Notes: generated by a model not told the origin, from the sequence alone. 16,204 nt of DNA from CAIJXO01 sp041308645 (GCA_041308645.1 JBFZBC010000009.1:1-16204); one strand, 5' to 3'. Positions 4,708 through 12,787 are shown, counted from the first letter of the stretch. Numbers and translations are program-made.

Positions 4708-7700
4708 ATGAAATTTTCCTTATCAACTAAAACAGATAAATCTTCCACTCCATCAAGATTTTGCGGGACAGGTCTTTTACTTTTTGGAATTATTCTTTTT
4801 TTTATCTCTACTAATAGCGCGGAAGCAGCTACCAAATACTGGGTGGGGGCAACGGCCGGGGCCAATACTAGTGTGGATACGAACTGGAGCACCACGGCCG
4901 CCAGTGCCTGCAATACAAATAAAAATACCACAGTACCAGTGGATGGGGATGTAGTATACTTTACCACCAGTTGCAAGAACAGCGCTACAGTAGACTCTGC
5001 TCTCAATGTCACAGATTTTTATATTACCACCGGTTACACTGGAACTATCACCGAATCAGCCGGGGTGACCATCACCGTGAGTGGTGTTTATTCCCAGGTT
5101 GCTGGTACGGTGGCCAACACCGCCACCGGCAATATGAATTTCACCGGTGATAGTCAATCCTTTACTGTTTCTGCCGGGACCTTCAATTCTAACCTTACTT
5201 TCTCTGGCACCGGCACCACCCTAGTGAGTTCTGGTGGTACTCATTCGTCCGGTATCACCACTATCGCCCAAGCCTCGGGCATCGTCGCCCTAGCCACCAC
5301 CACTAACACTTTCTACGATTTAGTTATCAACTCCGGTTCAGTCCTGGATGCATCGCCAGATAGTGGGGTGACCTCTAAAAATTTCTTAATTAGCAACACC
5401 TTCACCAACAACGCTGGTGCCACTGGTTTTGTTGCAAGAGGTGGGACGGTGACATTTATGAATGCTTCCACAACCATGACCACTGGTGGCGTCACTTTTT
5501 ATAACTTGACCTTAGCTGGCAATCGTACCGGCACCACCAATTTGGCTGATAGTTTTACTGTTTCCAACGCGCTCACTGTAGCTAATACCAATAACATCGT
5601 TACTTGGGCGGCGACTAGCGCCATCATCATTACTCTACAAGGAAATTTTAGTGAGATAGCGGGAGGTAGTGGTCTGAGCTTTGGCACCAACATCACCCTC
5701 AATATGACTGGGCCGAGTAGTTCTTTCACAATGACCAGCGGGACTTTTAATGCCAATCTTAACTTCAGCGGAAATAATTTTAATATGACCGCCGGTACAT
5801 TAGGCACTAACATCACCATCAATATGACTGGGCCGAGTAGTTCTTTCACAATGACCGGCGGGACTTTTAATGCCAATCTTAACTTCAGCGGAAATAATTT
5901 TAATATTATTGCCGGTTCATTTGGAGGCAACCTTACTTTCTCCGGCACCGGCACCACCCTATTAAGTTCTGGTGGTACTCATTCGTCTGGCACCACCACT
6001 ATCGCCCAAGCATCGGGTATCGTCGCCCTAGCCACGACCACCAATACTTTTTATAATCTCGTCATCAATTCCGGCTCAGTTTTGGATGTTTCCCCTGATG
6101 GGGGTGTGACCTCTGAAAATTTAATAATTAACTACACCTTTACCAACAACGCCGGCGCCTCAGGTTTTGTGGCGAGAAGCGGAACGGTGACATTTAGCCA
6201 CTATAGTGTTTCTCCGACCATCACCACCGGTGGCGTCACTTTTTATAATTTGACCTTAACTAACCCCTCTGATCGCTGGAATAGCGGCAATACCAATTTT
6301 GCCGACAGCTTTACTGTTTCCAACGAGCTCACAATATCTCCCACCGTCGTCCACACTTGGTCGACGACCGGCGCTATTACCATCACTCTTCAAGGAAGCT
6401 TTACTCAGACTAGCGGTACACTGATCTTCGGCACCAACATCACCTTAAATATGACTGGCGCCAACCAATCCTTTACTGTTTCTGCTGGCACCTTCAATTC
6501 CAATCTTACTTTCTCCGGCACCGGCACCACCCTATTAAGTTCTGGTGGTACTCATTCGTCTGGCACCACCACTATCGCCCAAGCATCGGGTATCGTCGCA
6601 CTAGCCACCACCACTAATACTTTCTACGATTTAGTTATCAACTCCGGCAGTGTTCTGGATGCATCGCCCGATAGTGGAGCGACCTCTGAAAATTTAACAA
6701 TTAACAACATCTTCACCAACAACGCTGGCGCCTCAGGTTTTGTGGCGAGAAGCGGGACAGTGACATTTAGCCACAGCAGTACTGTTACTCCGACCATCAC
6801 CACCGGTGGTGTTGCTTTTTACAATCTGATTTTAACTTCCGGCAATAATGGCTACACTACCAATTTGGCCGACAGCTTTACTGTTTCCAACGCGCTCACA
6901 ATACCTAATACTGGAGGAGTCCACACTTGGTCGACGACCGGCGCTATCACCATCACTCTTCAAGGAAGCTTTACTCAGACTGGCGCCGGTACACTGATCT
7001 TCGGCACCAACATCACCTTAAATATGACTGGCGCCAACCAATCCTTCACTGTCACAGCTGGTACCTTCAATTCCAACCTTACCTTCTCCGGCACCGGCAC
7101 CACCACCGTAATTAAGGGTGGTTCGGCGACAGCTGGCACCACCACTATCGCTCAAGCCTCCGGTAGTGTTGTTTTGGCTACCACCACTAATACTTTTTAT
7201 AATCTAGTCATCAACTCTGGCTCAGTTTTGGATGTCTCACCCGATGGTGGTGTGACCTCTGAAAATTTAACAATTAACCACATCTTCACCAACAACGCTG
7301 GCGCCTCAGGTTTGGTGGCGAGAAGCGGAACGGTGACATTTTACCACAGTAATGTTTCTCCGACCATGACCACCGGTGGCGTCACTTTTTATAATTTGAC
7401 CTTAGCTGACCCCTCTAATCGCTGGGTCGGCACCACCTTAGCCGACAGCTTTACTGTTTCCAACACACTCACAATATCTGATCTCGTTAATGATCTTCAC
7501 ACTTGGTCGGCTACCAGTACCAGTCCTATCACCATCACTCTTCAAGGAAGCTTTACCATGGGTGGCAGGGGTGCACAGACCTTCGGTCCCAACATCACCT
7601 TAAATATGACTGGCGCCAACCAATCATTTACTACCACCGCCAGCACCTTCAAAGCTAACCTTATTTTCTCCGGCACGGGCACTACCTCGGTTAACGCGCG

Positions 7701-10305
7701 CGGCACTTGGTCGGCCGGCACCACCACCATCGCTCAAGCATCAGGCAGTGTTGTTTTGGCCACGACCACAAATACTTTTTATAATTTGAACGTGGCAACC
7801 GGCACTTTGAATATTAACGCGAATAATTTGACGGTCAATAATAATTTCCTCATTAATGCCGGCGGAACCTTCCAACTTCAAGGTGGGGAGACGGTGAGTA
7901 AGTGTCCAACTTCCGCTACTGGTGGAATTGTGGACTATAACGGTACATCCGCTTCTTATACCATAAAAGCCTGCACTTATTCAGTTCTTAATATTGATGG
8001 TGGAGCCAGTTCCGTCTTCACTTCCACCTCTACACTTTCCTTGGCGACTACAACTATAAATACCGGTATTTTAAGTTTAAATGGAAATAATTTTACTACT
8101 ACAAATTTGGTCAATAACAGCACTTTAAGGATGAGGGGTGATGAGTCTGTGACTATTTCCACTTCCACTCCGTCCGGCACGATTGAATACGTGGGGAATG
8201 GTAATAGCACTACTACCGCTTATACTATAAATCCTTTAAATTATTATAATTTGGATATCGCTTCAGTTGATAGTATGGATACCTATCTTTTACCATCAAT
8301 CCTTACTGTTGGTGGAAATCTAAGTGTGACGGGCGGGATTTTAAATGAGGAACCAGGCGGATTGCAAACTTTTACCACTGTAGGAACCTCAACTTTTTCT
8401 GTCCCCGCAAATGTTAATAGCTTGCAGGTTTTGGTGGTGGGGGGTGGAGGTGGTGGGGGTAGAGATCAAGGTGGTGGTGGCGGCGGTGGTCAAGTTGTTA
8501 GTACGACTAGTTTCGCCGTAACTCCGGGGAATATATTAAATATAGTTGTTGGTGCTGGCGGTGCAAATGGAACTTCAGGCTGGGCTTCATCCGGTGCCAC
8601 TTCTTCTTTCTCAACAATTAGTGCGATCGGTGGAACCGGTGGATATAGTGCTACATTTAATGTAGCAACTAGAGTCGGAGGAAATAGTGGGGGTGGTTAT
8701 ATAGGTGGAAATGGTTCTAACCCATTAAATACATATGGCGGTGGTGGCGGGGCAGGTGATTCGGCAAATGGACAATCTCCAACGTCTGGTTCACCAAAAG
8801 CTGGTGATGGTGGAGCGGGAACTCTTTCTAGTATTAGTGGTAGTTCAGTTTGCTATGGAGGTGGAGGAGGTGGAGGAAACAGAGCAGGAACTGGTCAGGG
8901 TCTAGCTACCTGTGGAGGAGGAAACGGAGGTAATAATGCTAATGGAACAGTCGGGGCAACTAGCACTGGTGGTGGAGGAGGAGGTGGCGCCTGGAATGGT
9001 TCAGTTTACGCCGGAGCACCTGGCGGTTCAGGAGTGGTGATTGTAAATTATACTCCACCACAAGGCGGTGCAAATACCATAAATCTTTCTGGTAACCTTT
9101 CTCAAACTGTTGGCACTATCACTTTTATAAATACAGCATTTGTTTTAAATGGCACCAACCAAACCATATCGTTGACTGGAACCACCACTTTTGCCTCCCT
9201 CATCGCTGGGTCCACCACAGTACCCACAGCACTCTATTTCAACACCACTGGGAATCTGTTGATTACCGGTACCACAACCCTCAAGGGAGCTGAGAATAAT
9301 CTTCTGACTCTCCGTTCCACCAGTGGTGGGGATCAGTGGTACTTTCAGCCCGACGGCGGACGAGACTTTGCTTACCTGGATGTGCAGGATTCTAACAACA
9401 CTTCTTCCACTACAATTGATGTTGTAGAAATTTCTGGGTTTGTTGATTCAGGAAACAACACTGGTTGGGGACAGGCAGTCTCACTCACGATTGTTAGTAA
9501 ACAGGGAAGTCAGGTGGCGACCACTACCATCCCAATTATTAACAAGGACCTCGGCGGCGCGTTTACCTTCAGCAAATCAAGCGGGGAAGCCAATGTCACT
9601 TCCATTACTCTCCATCAAGATGGTTCTTTCCTAGCTGAAGATATCACTAATCTCAAACTATATTACAAAAAGGAAGACACTTGTTCCGCCACCAAACCCG
9701 AGGATGCCGAGCTCTTTGGTGATGATGGTACTTTTGTAAACAATTTCGCCACCACTACTGGCACCCTGCCTGTCAGCGCCTCCACCACCTGTCTTTACAT
9801 CACCTACAATATCCCCACTGAATACACGGAACTATCCCTGGGTAAAAGCATTGACCTGGAAATCACTAATCCGTCCACCAATGTAGTGGTAAGCTCCGGT
9901 ACTGTCAGTCCAGCTACCAGTATTAATATTGTAGGTAACACTATTATTGTAGCGGATAATATTACAAATGTGACGGCAACCTCCACCTCAAATCCCGCTT
10001 GTTCAGACTCAAGAATTACTTCCATTTTATCAATACATGTTAGAGATGAAGATAAAAATCCTACGGTCTTTTATCTAAAAAACTGTGCAGTCTGGAAAAA
10101 AGAAGGGGAAGGTAATCCCTTCCGTTTAACGGACCCAAATCTCCAGGTTCATTCACTCGTTTTTACTAATATAGGCATGGCTGGCAGGGCAGTTCAGATT
10201 GAATTAACAATGTCTAATATGGACCCAGGTAATGAAGGGGTTCTTCTTAATGTTGTTAGGACATATAGAACTTTTACCACTGTGCAGGCGTGGAGTGGTA
10301 ATTAA
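4708..10305 (+). CDS. Giant secreted repeat-rich surface protein (1865 aa)
   Basis: Probably an exported cell-surface or adhesin-like protein; the exact role is unknown. Residues 1-41 form a signal peptide: Lys/Ser-rich start, hydrophobic GLLLFGIILFF (22-32), and a cleavage site near SAEAA (37-41) before TKYWVG. Residues 42-160 are a Thr/Ser-rich head. Residues 162-1030 contain about 4.3 copies of a 191-residue Thr/Ser/Asn-rich repeat (motifs such as NLTFSGTGTT, ATTTNTFYDLVINSGS and TVTF) predicted to be beta-helical. Residues 1030-1220 are related degenerate repeats. Residues 1220-1451 are a glycine-rich domain. Then come SGFVDSGNNTGW near 1572-1583 and a terminal region (1738-1865) resembling the beta-sheet part of type IV pilin-like proteins. 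No LPXTG motif and no C-terminal membrane helix are visible. Its GC content is visibly higher than its neighbours', especially in the repeats. It is monocistronic, with its own promoter and terminator. Confidence 0.88.
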   Translation: MKFSLSTKTDKSSTPSRFCGTGLLLFGIILFFISTNSAEAATKYWVGATAGANTSVDTNWSTTAASACNTNKNTTVPVDGDVVYFTTSCKNSATVDSALNVTDFYITTGYTGTITESAGVTITVSGVYSQVAGTVANTATGNMNFTGDSQSFTVSAGTFNSNLTFSGTGTTLVSSGGTHSSGITTIAQASGIVALATTTNTFYDLVINSGSVLDASPDSGVTSKNFLISNTFTNNAGATGFVARGGTVTFMNASTTMTTGGVTFYNLTLAGNRTGTTNLADSFTVSNALTVANTNNIVTWAATSAIIITLQGNFSEIAGGSGLSFGTNITLNMTGPSSSFTMTSGTFNANLNFSGNNFNMTAGTLGTNITINMTGPSSSFTMTGGTFNANLNFSGNNFNIIAGSFGGNLTFSGTGTTLLSSGGTHSSGTTTIAQASGIVALATTTNTFYNLVINSGSVLDVSPDGGVTSENLIINYTFTNNAGASGFVARSGTVTFSHYSVSPTITTGGVTFYNLTLTNPSDRWNSGNTNFADSFTVSNELTISPTVVHTWSTTGAITITLQGSFTQTSGTLIFGTNITLNMTGANQSFTVSAGTFNSNLTFSGTGTTLLSSGGTHSSGTTTIAQASGIVALATTTNTFYDLVINSGSVLDASPDSGATSENLTINNIFTNNAGASGFVARSGTVTFSHSSTVTPTITTGGVAFYNLILTSGNNGYTTNLADSFTVSNALTIPNTGGVHTWSTTGAITITLQGSFTQTGAGTLIFGTNITLNMTGANQSFTVTAGTFNSNLTFSGTGTTTVIKGGSATAGTTTIAQASGSVVLATTTNTFYNLVINSGSVLDVSPDGGVTSENLTINHIFTNNAGASGLVARSGTVTFYHSNVSPTMTTGGVTFYNLTLADPSNRWVGTTLADSFTVSNTLTISDLVNDLHTWSATSTSPITITLQGSFTMGGRGAQTFGPNITLNMTGANQSFTTTASTFKANLIFSGTGTTSVNARGTWSAGTTTIAQASGSVVLATTTNTFYNLNVATGTLNINANNLTVNNNFLINAGGTFQLQGGETVSKCPTSATGGIVDYNGTSASYTIKACTYSVLNIDGGASSVFTSTSTLSLATTTINTGILSLNGNNFTTTNLVNNSTLRMRGDESVTISTSTPSGTIEYVGNGNSTTTAYTINPLNYYNLDIASVDSMDTYLLPSILTVGGNLSVTGGILNEEPGGLQTFTTVGTSTFSVPANVNSLQVLVVGGGGGGGRDQGGGGGGGQVVSTTSFAVTPGNILNIVVGAGGANGTSGWASSGATSSFSTISAIGGTGGYSATFNVATRVGGNSGGGYIGGNGSNPLNTYGGGGGAGDSANGQSPTSGSPKAGDGGAGTLSSISGSSVCYGGGGGGGNRAGTGQGLATCGGGNGGNNANGTVGATSTGGGGGGGAWNGSVYAGAPGGSGVVIVNYTPPQGGANTINLSGNLSQTVGTITFINTAFVLNGTNQTISLTGTTTFASLIAGSTTVPTALYFNTTGNLLITGTTTLKGAENNLLTLRSTSGGDQWYFQPDGGRDFAYLDVQDSNNTSSTTIDVVEISGFVDSGNNTGWGQAVSLTIVSKQGSQVATTTIPIINKDLGGAFTFSKSSGEANVTSITLHQDGSFLAEDITNLKLYYKKEDTCSATKPEDAELFGDDGTFVNNFATTTGTLPVSASTTCLYITYNIPTEYTELSLGKSIDLEITNPSTNVVVSSGTVSPATSINIVGNTIIVADNITNVTATSTSNPACSDSRITSILSIHVRDEDKNPTVFYLKNCAVWKKEGEGNPFRLTDPNLQVHSLVFTNIGMAGRAVQIELTMSNMDPGNEGVLLNVVRTYRTFTTVQAWSGN
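5191..7800 (+). repeat. Large in-frame repeats of 191 codons in the giant gene
   Basis: Copies anchored at the codons for NLTFSGTGTT begin at 5191, 5929, 6502 and 7075, with a diverged partial copy (NLIFSGTGTT) at 7657. Spacings are 738, 573, 573 and 582 bp, all multiples of 3. Long stretches are nearly identical in DNA between copies, for example from GGCACCGGCACCACCCTA to about 6050 and 6620. This suggests recent duplication or gene conversion. The first unit is longer because it contains an extra 40-codon duplication. Confidence 0.9.
5689..5928 (+). repeat. Tandem 120-bp duplication within repeat unit 1
   Basis: Two adjacent 120-bp copies (5689-5808 and 5809-5928) encode the 40-residue motif beginning NITLNMTGPSSSFTMT and NITINMTGPSSSFTMT. 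They differ at only a few bases until their last 20-30 bp. Confidence 0.92.
8367..9058 (+). other. Glycine-rich domain of the giant protein
   Basis: Encodes residues 1220-1451 of the giant protein. It opens with FTTVGTSTFSVPANVNSLQV and LVVGGGGGGG, continues with FAVTPGNILNIVVGAGG, several runs of six or seven Gly, and closes with PGGSGVVIVNY. This order (Phe/Thr start, Pro-Ala turn, VVGGGGGG, SVTPG-type, GSGVVIV end) matches a widespread glycine-rich domain found in bacterial surface proteins and phage tail fibres. Codon use shifts to GGT/GGA here, unlike the ACC/GCC-rich repeats before it. Two Cys pairs of unknown role sit near SVCYGG and LATCGG. Confidence 0.8.
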
Positions 10306-10335
10306 AAACGAGACCGATATGGTCTCGTTTTTAAT
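10301..10335. terminator. Bidirectional terminator between the giant gene and rpsA
   Basis: ATTAAAAACGAGACC (10301-10315) and GGTCTCGTTTTTAAT (10321-10335) form a perfect 15-bp stem with a 5-nt loop. The TAA stop of the plus-strand gene (10303-10305) lies in the left arm. The stem ends 1 nt before the rpsA stop on the minus strand (10339-10337). It has a T-run in both directions. Confidence 0.93.
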
Positions 10336-10336
10336 C

Positions 10337-11467
10337 TTATTTTTTTACTCCTTCTACAAATGATAAACCCATTTTTTGATTCTTTACTTCAAACAAAAGG
10401 ATTTTAAAAGTATAGCTTTTACCAAGCTCTAATTTTTCCTTCATTTTAGCTTCAGTACCAAATTCAGAAATGTGGATTAAGCCAGAAATACCTTCCTCAA
10501 TAGAGGCTAGTGCACCATGTTTGTTAAATTTAATAACTACACCTTTCACTTCTTCACCTTTTTTATACTTTTTCTCTGCTTCAATCCAAGGATTAGTTTT
10601 TAAGGCTTTAATTGATAATGAAACCTTACCATCTTTAACTTCTATTATTTTTATATCCACTTTTTCTCCAACTTTATAAAATGCTCGTGGGTTTTCTACT
10701 AAAGTCCAGTCTACTTCAGAAATATGTACTAGTCCTTCAAGACCATCCTCTAGTTTGACAAAAATTCCAAAATCAACAATACCTGTTATTTCTCCAGAAC
10801 AGATTCCGCCAACTTTGTATTTGTCTATAATTTTTTGTTTACTTTTCTTTTCAATATTTTTTTCAGAGAAAATAAGTTTACCTTCTTTTGGTAGCGCAGT
10901 GATAATAGCTACTGATATTTTTTGACCGACAAGTTTTTTTAATTCATCAAGAATTTTGTCTTTATCGCCATCGTTTATTTTTGGATAATGTTCAGACTTT
11001 AATTGTGAAGCGGGAAGAAAACCTTTGATTCCTTGCCATGAAATAATGAGTCCTCCTTTGTTTGCTTCAACAATAGGTAATTCTAATACTGTTTTGTTTT
11101 TAATTAATTCTTCAGCCTCATCCCAAATCAATGCTTGTCTTGCTTCCTTTAGAGAAAGTTCAATGTAACCGTCTTTATTGCCAACATCTACTATTTTAGC
11201 TGAGACTTTATCACCAATATTAATCTTTTTTATAATATCTCGAGCATTAATAAACTCTTTACCAAAAATTATACCGGTACCATGTGGTTCCAAATTAATA
11301 TAAACACAAGATTTTTCCACACCAAGTACATCACCTTCAACTACATCACCAACTGACGGTGGAGTTTTACTTTTGTCCACAATCTTGGTCATCAAGCTAT
11401 CCTTCTTAATCTTATTTGCTTTTTCTTCAACTGTTGATTCGTCTATTATTCTTACTTTTTTTGCCAT
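10337..11467 (-). CDS. rpsA: 30S ribosomal protein S1, four S1 domains
   Basis: RNA-binding ribosomal protein that helps recruit mRNA to the 30S subunit. The 376 residues contain four S1 (OB-fold) domains: about 38-107 (GDVVEGDVLGVEKSCVYINL), 123-204 (diverged; ends GKLIFSEKN), 217-287 (GEITGIVDFGIFVKLEDGLE, then GLVHISEVDW) and 302-373 (GVVIKFNKHGALASI, then GLIHISEF). E. coli S1 has six domains; short forms are common in other bacteria. The third domain is the best match to the canonical S1 motif. The start MAKKVRI has ATGGCAAAAAA as its first 11 bases, like gyrA and gyrB, and lies 11 nt after a TATAAT box, so the leader is very short; a weak AAGG lies just before the ATG. An alternative is an S1-domain RNA-binding protein other than ribosomal S1, but four domains and the size favour S1. 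Confidence 0.88.
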   Translation of the reverse strand: MAKKVRIIDESTVEEKANKIKKDSLMTKIVDKSKTPPSVGDVVEGDVLGVEKSCVYINLEPHGTGIIFGKEFINARDIIKKINIGDKVSAKIVDVGNKDGYIELSLKEARQALIWDEAEELIKNKTVLELPIVEANKGGLIISWQGIKGFLPASQLKSEHYPKINDGDKDKILDELKKLVGQKISVAIITALPKEGKLIFSEKNIEKKSKQKIIDKYKVGGICSGEITGIVDFGIFVKLEDGLEGLVHISEVDWTLVENPRAFYKVGEKVDIKIIEVKDGKVSLSIKALKTNPWIEAEKKYKKGEEVKGVVIKFNKHGALASIEEGISGLIHISEFGTEAKMKEKLELGKSYTFKILLFEVKNQKMGLSFVEGVKK

Positions 11468-11478
11468 CCTTATTTAAA

Positions 11479-11484
11479 ATTATA
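11479..11484 (-). promoter_or_regulatory. rpsA -10 box
   Basis: TATAAT (11484-11479), preceded by TTAG as in the giant gene's promoter, with 11 nt to the rpsA ATG. The -35 box is not clear at 17 bp spacing. The predicted leader is about 5 nt. Confidence 0.55.
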
Positions 11485-11587
11485 CTAATTCTAATAAAAT
11501 GTTATTTAGTATTTTAATTGTTTTAGCCCTTTCATATACCTTATAAAGTATGTGGATTTTGAATAGGGTAAGTATTTTAAAATAAAA

Positions 11588-11680
11588 TATCCGCCCATGG
11601 CGGATTCTTCGCCAAAAAGGTCCAAAACCAACCGCCAGTCTTGGTGTTACTTTCTGTCTGCCCACCTTTCGGAGGGTCAA
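11588..11680. other. GC-rich structured intergenic island, possible dispersed repeat
   Basis: Within an AT-rich divergent intergenic region (11485-11770), about 93 bp are clearly GC-rich. ATCCGCC (11589-11595) pairs with GGCGGAT (11599-11605), with an alternative GGCG/CGCC pairing (11599-11613). A CCTTTCGGAGG hairpin lies near 11665-11675. A minus-strand frame (11480-11680) crosses it but contains the rpsA -10 box and has no SD, so it is not called as a gene. It may be a dispersed intergenic repeat or a small structured RNA. The remaining intergenic bases hold only the two promoters. Confidence 0.4.
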
Positions 11681-11733
11681 CTAATAACTACCTAATTATA
11701 CATATTATTATTTAAAAAACAAGCCTATTTTGT

Positions 11734-11762
11734 TTGTTTTTTTGTTATTAATTTGTTATAAT
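11734..11762 (+). promoter_or_regulatory. Promoter of the MBL-fold gene
   Basis: TTGTTT (11734-11739), 17 bp, TATAAT (11757-11762), then the ATG 8 nt later (11771). This predicts a leaderless or nearly leaderless mRNA. It is the same hexamer pair and spacing as at 4665 and 15256. Confidence 0.68.
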
Positions 11763-11770
11763 AATTAGGT

Positions 11771-12409
11771 ATGATTATCACTTATCAAGGAGTGGAATTT
11801 TTTAAAGTACAGTTTGGGGATACTATCCTTGCTTTTAATCCGATTTCAAAAGAGAGTAAGTTTAAATCTACTCGTTTTTTTGCTGATGTTGCGTTAGTAT
11901 CTACCAATCACCCTGATTTTAACGGCGTAGAAAATCTTTCTTATAATGGTAAAGATCCTTTCGTTATTTCCGGTCCAGGTGAATATGAGACAAAAGGTGT
12001 GTTTGTTAAAGGTTTCCAGTCAAATAGTAATTATGATAAAAAAGAAAGGATAAACACAGTCTACACTGTGATTTTGGAGGGAATAACCCTCTGTTTCCTC
12101 GGTGCTTTATCTGATGAAAAATTAAGCCCAGAATTTATGGAAGCGATCGAGGATATTGATATATTATTTTTACCTATTGGTGCTGATGGTGTTTTAGATG
12201 CGGCAAAAGCGAATAAGATGGCTGTGGCCCTTGAACCTAAAATTATTATTCCAATGCACTATGGTGATGTCGGTTCTGACAATGCTTTGAAGAAATTTTT
12301 GAAAGAGTCGGGGGAAGAGAATGTAAAACCAGTTGATAAATTAACCATTAAGAAAAAAGATTTAGAGAATAAAGAAGGAGAAGTAATGATTTTAAGTCAG
12401 ACAAATTAA
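11771..12409 (+). CDS. Metallo-beta-lactamase-fold protein (UlaG-like), metal site degenerate
   Basis: A 212-residue MBL-fold protein of the COG2220/UlaG-like type, whose active members are Zn- or Mn-dependent hydrolases. The fold is recognisable by MIITYQGVEFFKVQFGDTIL (1-20), the family stretch FVISGPGEYETKGVFVKG (64-81), ILFLPIG (131-137) and IIIPMHYGD (158-166). Related proteins carry an HxHxDH metal motif after the second strand; here the site reads VSTNHPDFN (43-51), keeping only H47 and D49. The LGDL-type Asp is replaced in FLGALSD (109-115; A112), and the usual His in the segment after the GEYE motif is not seen (GFQSNSNYDKKER, 81-93). H163 in MHY is kept. The protein is therefore probably not a normal di-metal hydrolase. 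The next gene starts 6 nt later, so the two are likely co-transcribed. Confidence 0.8.
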   Translation: MIITYQGVEFFKVQFGDTILAFNPISKESKFKSTRFFADVALVSTNHPDFNGVENLSYNGKDPFVISGPGEYETKGVFVKGFQSNSNYDKKERINTVYTVILEGITLCFLGALSDEKLSPEFMEAIEDIDILFLPIGADGVLDAAKANKMAVALEPKIIIPMHYGDVGSDNALKKFLKESGEENVKPVDKLTIKKKDLENKEGEVMILSQTN

Positions 12410-12415
12410 TTATTT

Positions 12416-12730
12416 ATGGGTATTTTAAATAGCATTAGAAAAAAGTCGGATAATCAAAAAAAAGTTATATCACTTTTTTTGGCCTTGACCGCTACCTTTT
12501 TTATTGTGGGTATTTGGTATTCGTTTACTAATAATTCACCAGTAGATAATGATAAATTAAGTTCTGTTAGTCCGTGGCAAATGATCAAGGAGGAATTTTC
12601 AAATGCTTTTTCAGATTTTAACTCTGATATTCTTATAAGTGAAAATGAGAACTCTATACCAGTTGAAATTATATTAGATAAATTAAGTACGAGTACAGCA
12701 ACAAGTTCCGAAGATATTTCATTTGAGTAA
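12416..12730 (+). CDS. Small single-pass membrane protein
   Basis: 104 residues. The basic N-terminus (MGILNSIRKKSDNQKK) is followed by one hydrophobic helix at about 17-36 (VISLFLALTATFFIVGIWYS). An acidic and Ser-rich tail of about 65 residues should face outside. The tail contains SPWQMIKEEFSNAF (52-65), of a kind seen in small one-helix proteins of Parcubacteria. The start is 6 nt after the preceding stop with no SD, so it is probably the second gene of a two-gene transcript. The function is unknown. Confidence 0.72.
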   Translation: MGILNSIRKKSDNQKKVISLFLALTATFFIVGIWYSFTNNSPVDNDKLSSVSPWQMIKEEFSNAFSDFNSDILISENENSIPVEIILDKLSTSTATSSEDISFE

Positions 12731-12751
12731 AATATAGCAATTATAATTGAT

Positions 12752-12780
12752 TTGATTAGTAAAATAGAAATTATTATATA
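12752..12780 (+). promoter_or_regulatory. gyrA promoter
   Basis: TTGATT (12752-12757), 17 bp, TATATA (12775-12780), then the gyrA ATG 7 nt later. This places the transcript start at or next to the start codon. No SD is present. Confidence 0.55.
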
Positions 12781-12787
12781 AAATATT

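Noticed and set aside
8436..8490. G-quadruplex regulatory element in the glycine-rich region
   Set aside because: The G-runs follow from Gly codons in a coding region; only two runs of three or more G are close together in the best stretch, so there is no independent support.
4698..10025. Many minus-strand and alternate-frame ORFs opposite the giant gene
   Set aside because: They follow from the Thr/Ser/Gly codon bias of the repeats (few stops on the other strand) and repeat with the same period; no starts or domains are supported.
11480..11680. Minus-strand 66-codon ORF upstream of rpsA
   Set aside because: It contains the rpsA -10 box, has no SD and is mainly the translation of the GC-rich island; a repeat or RNA is more likely.
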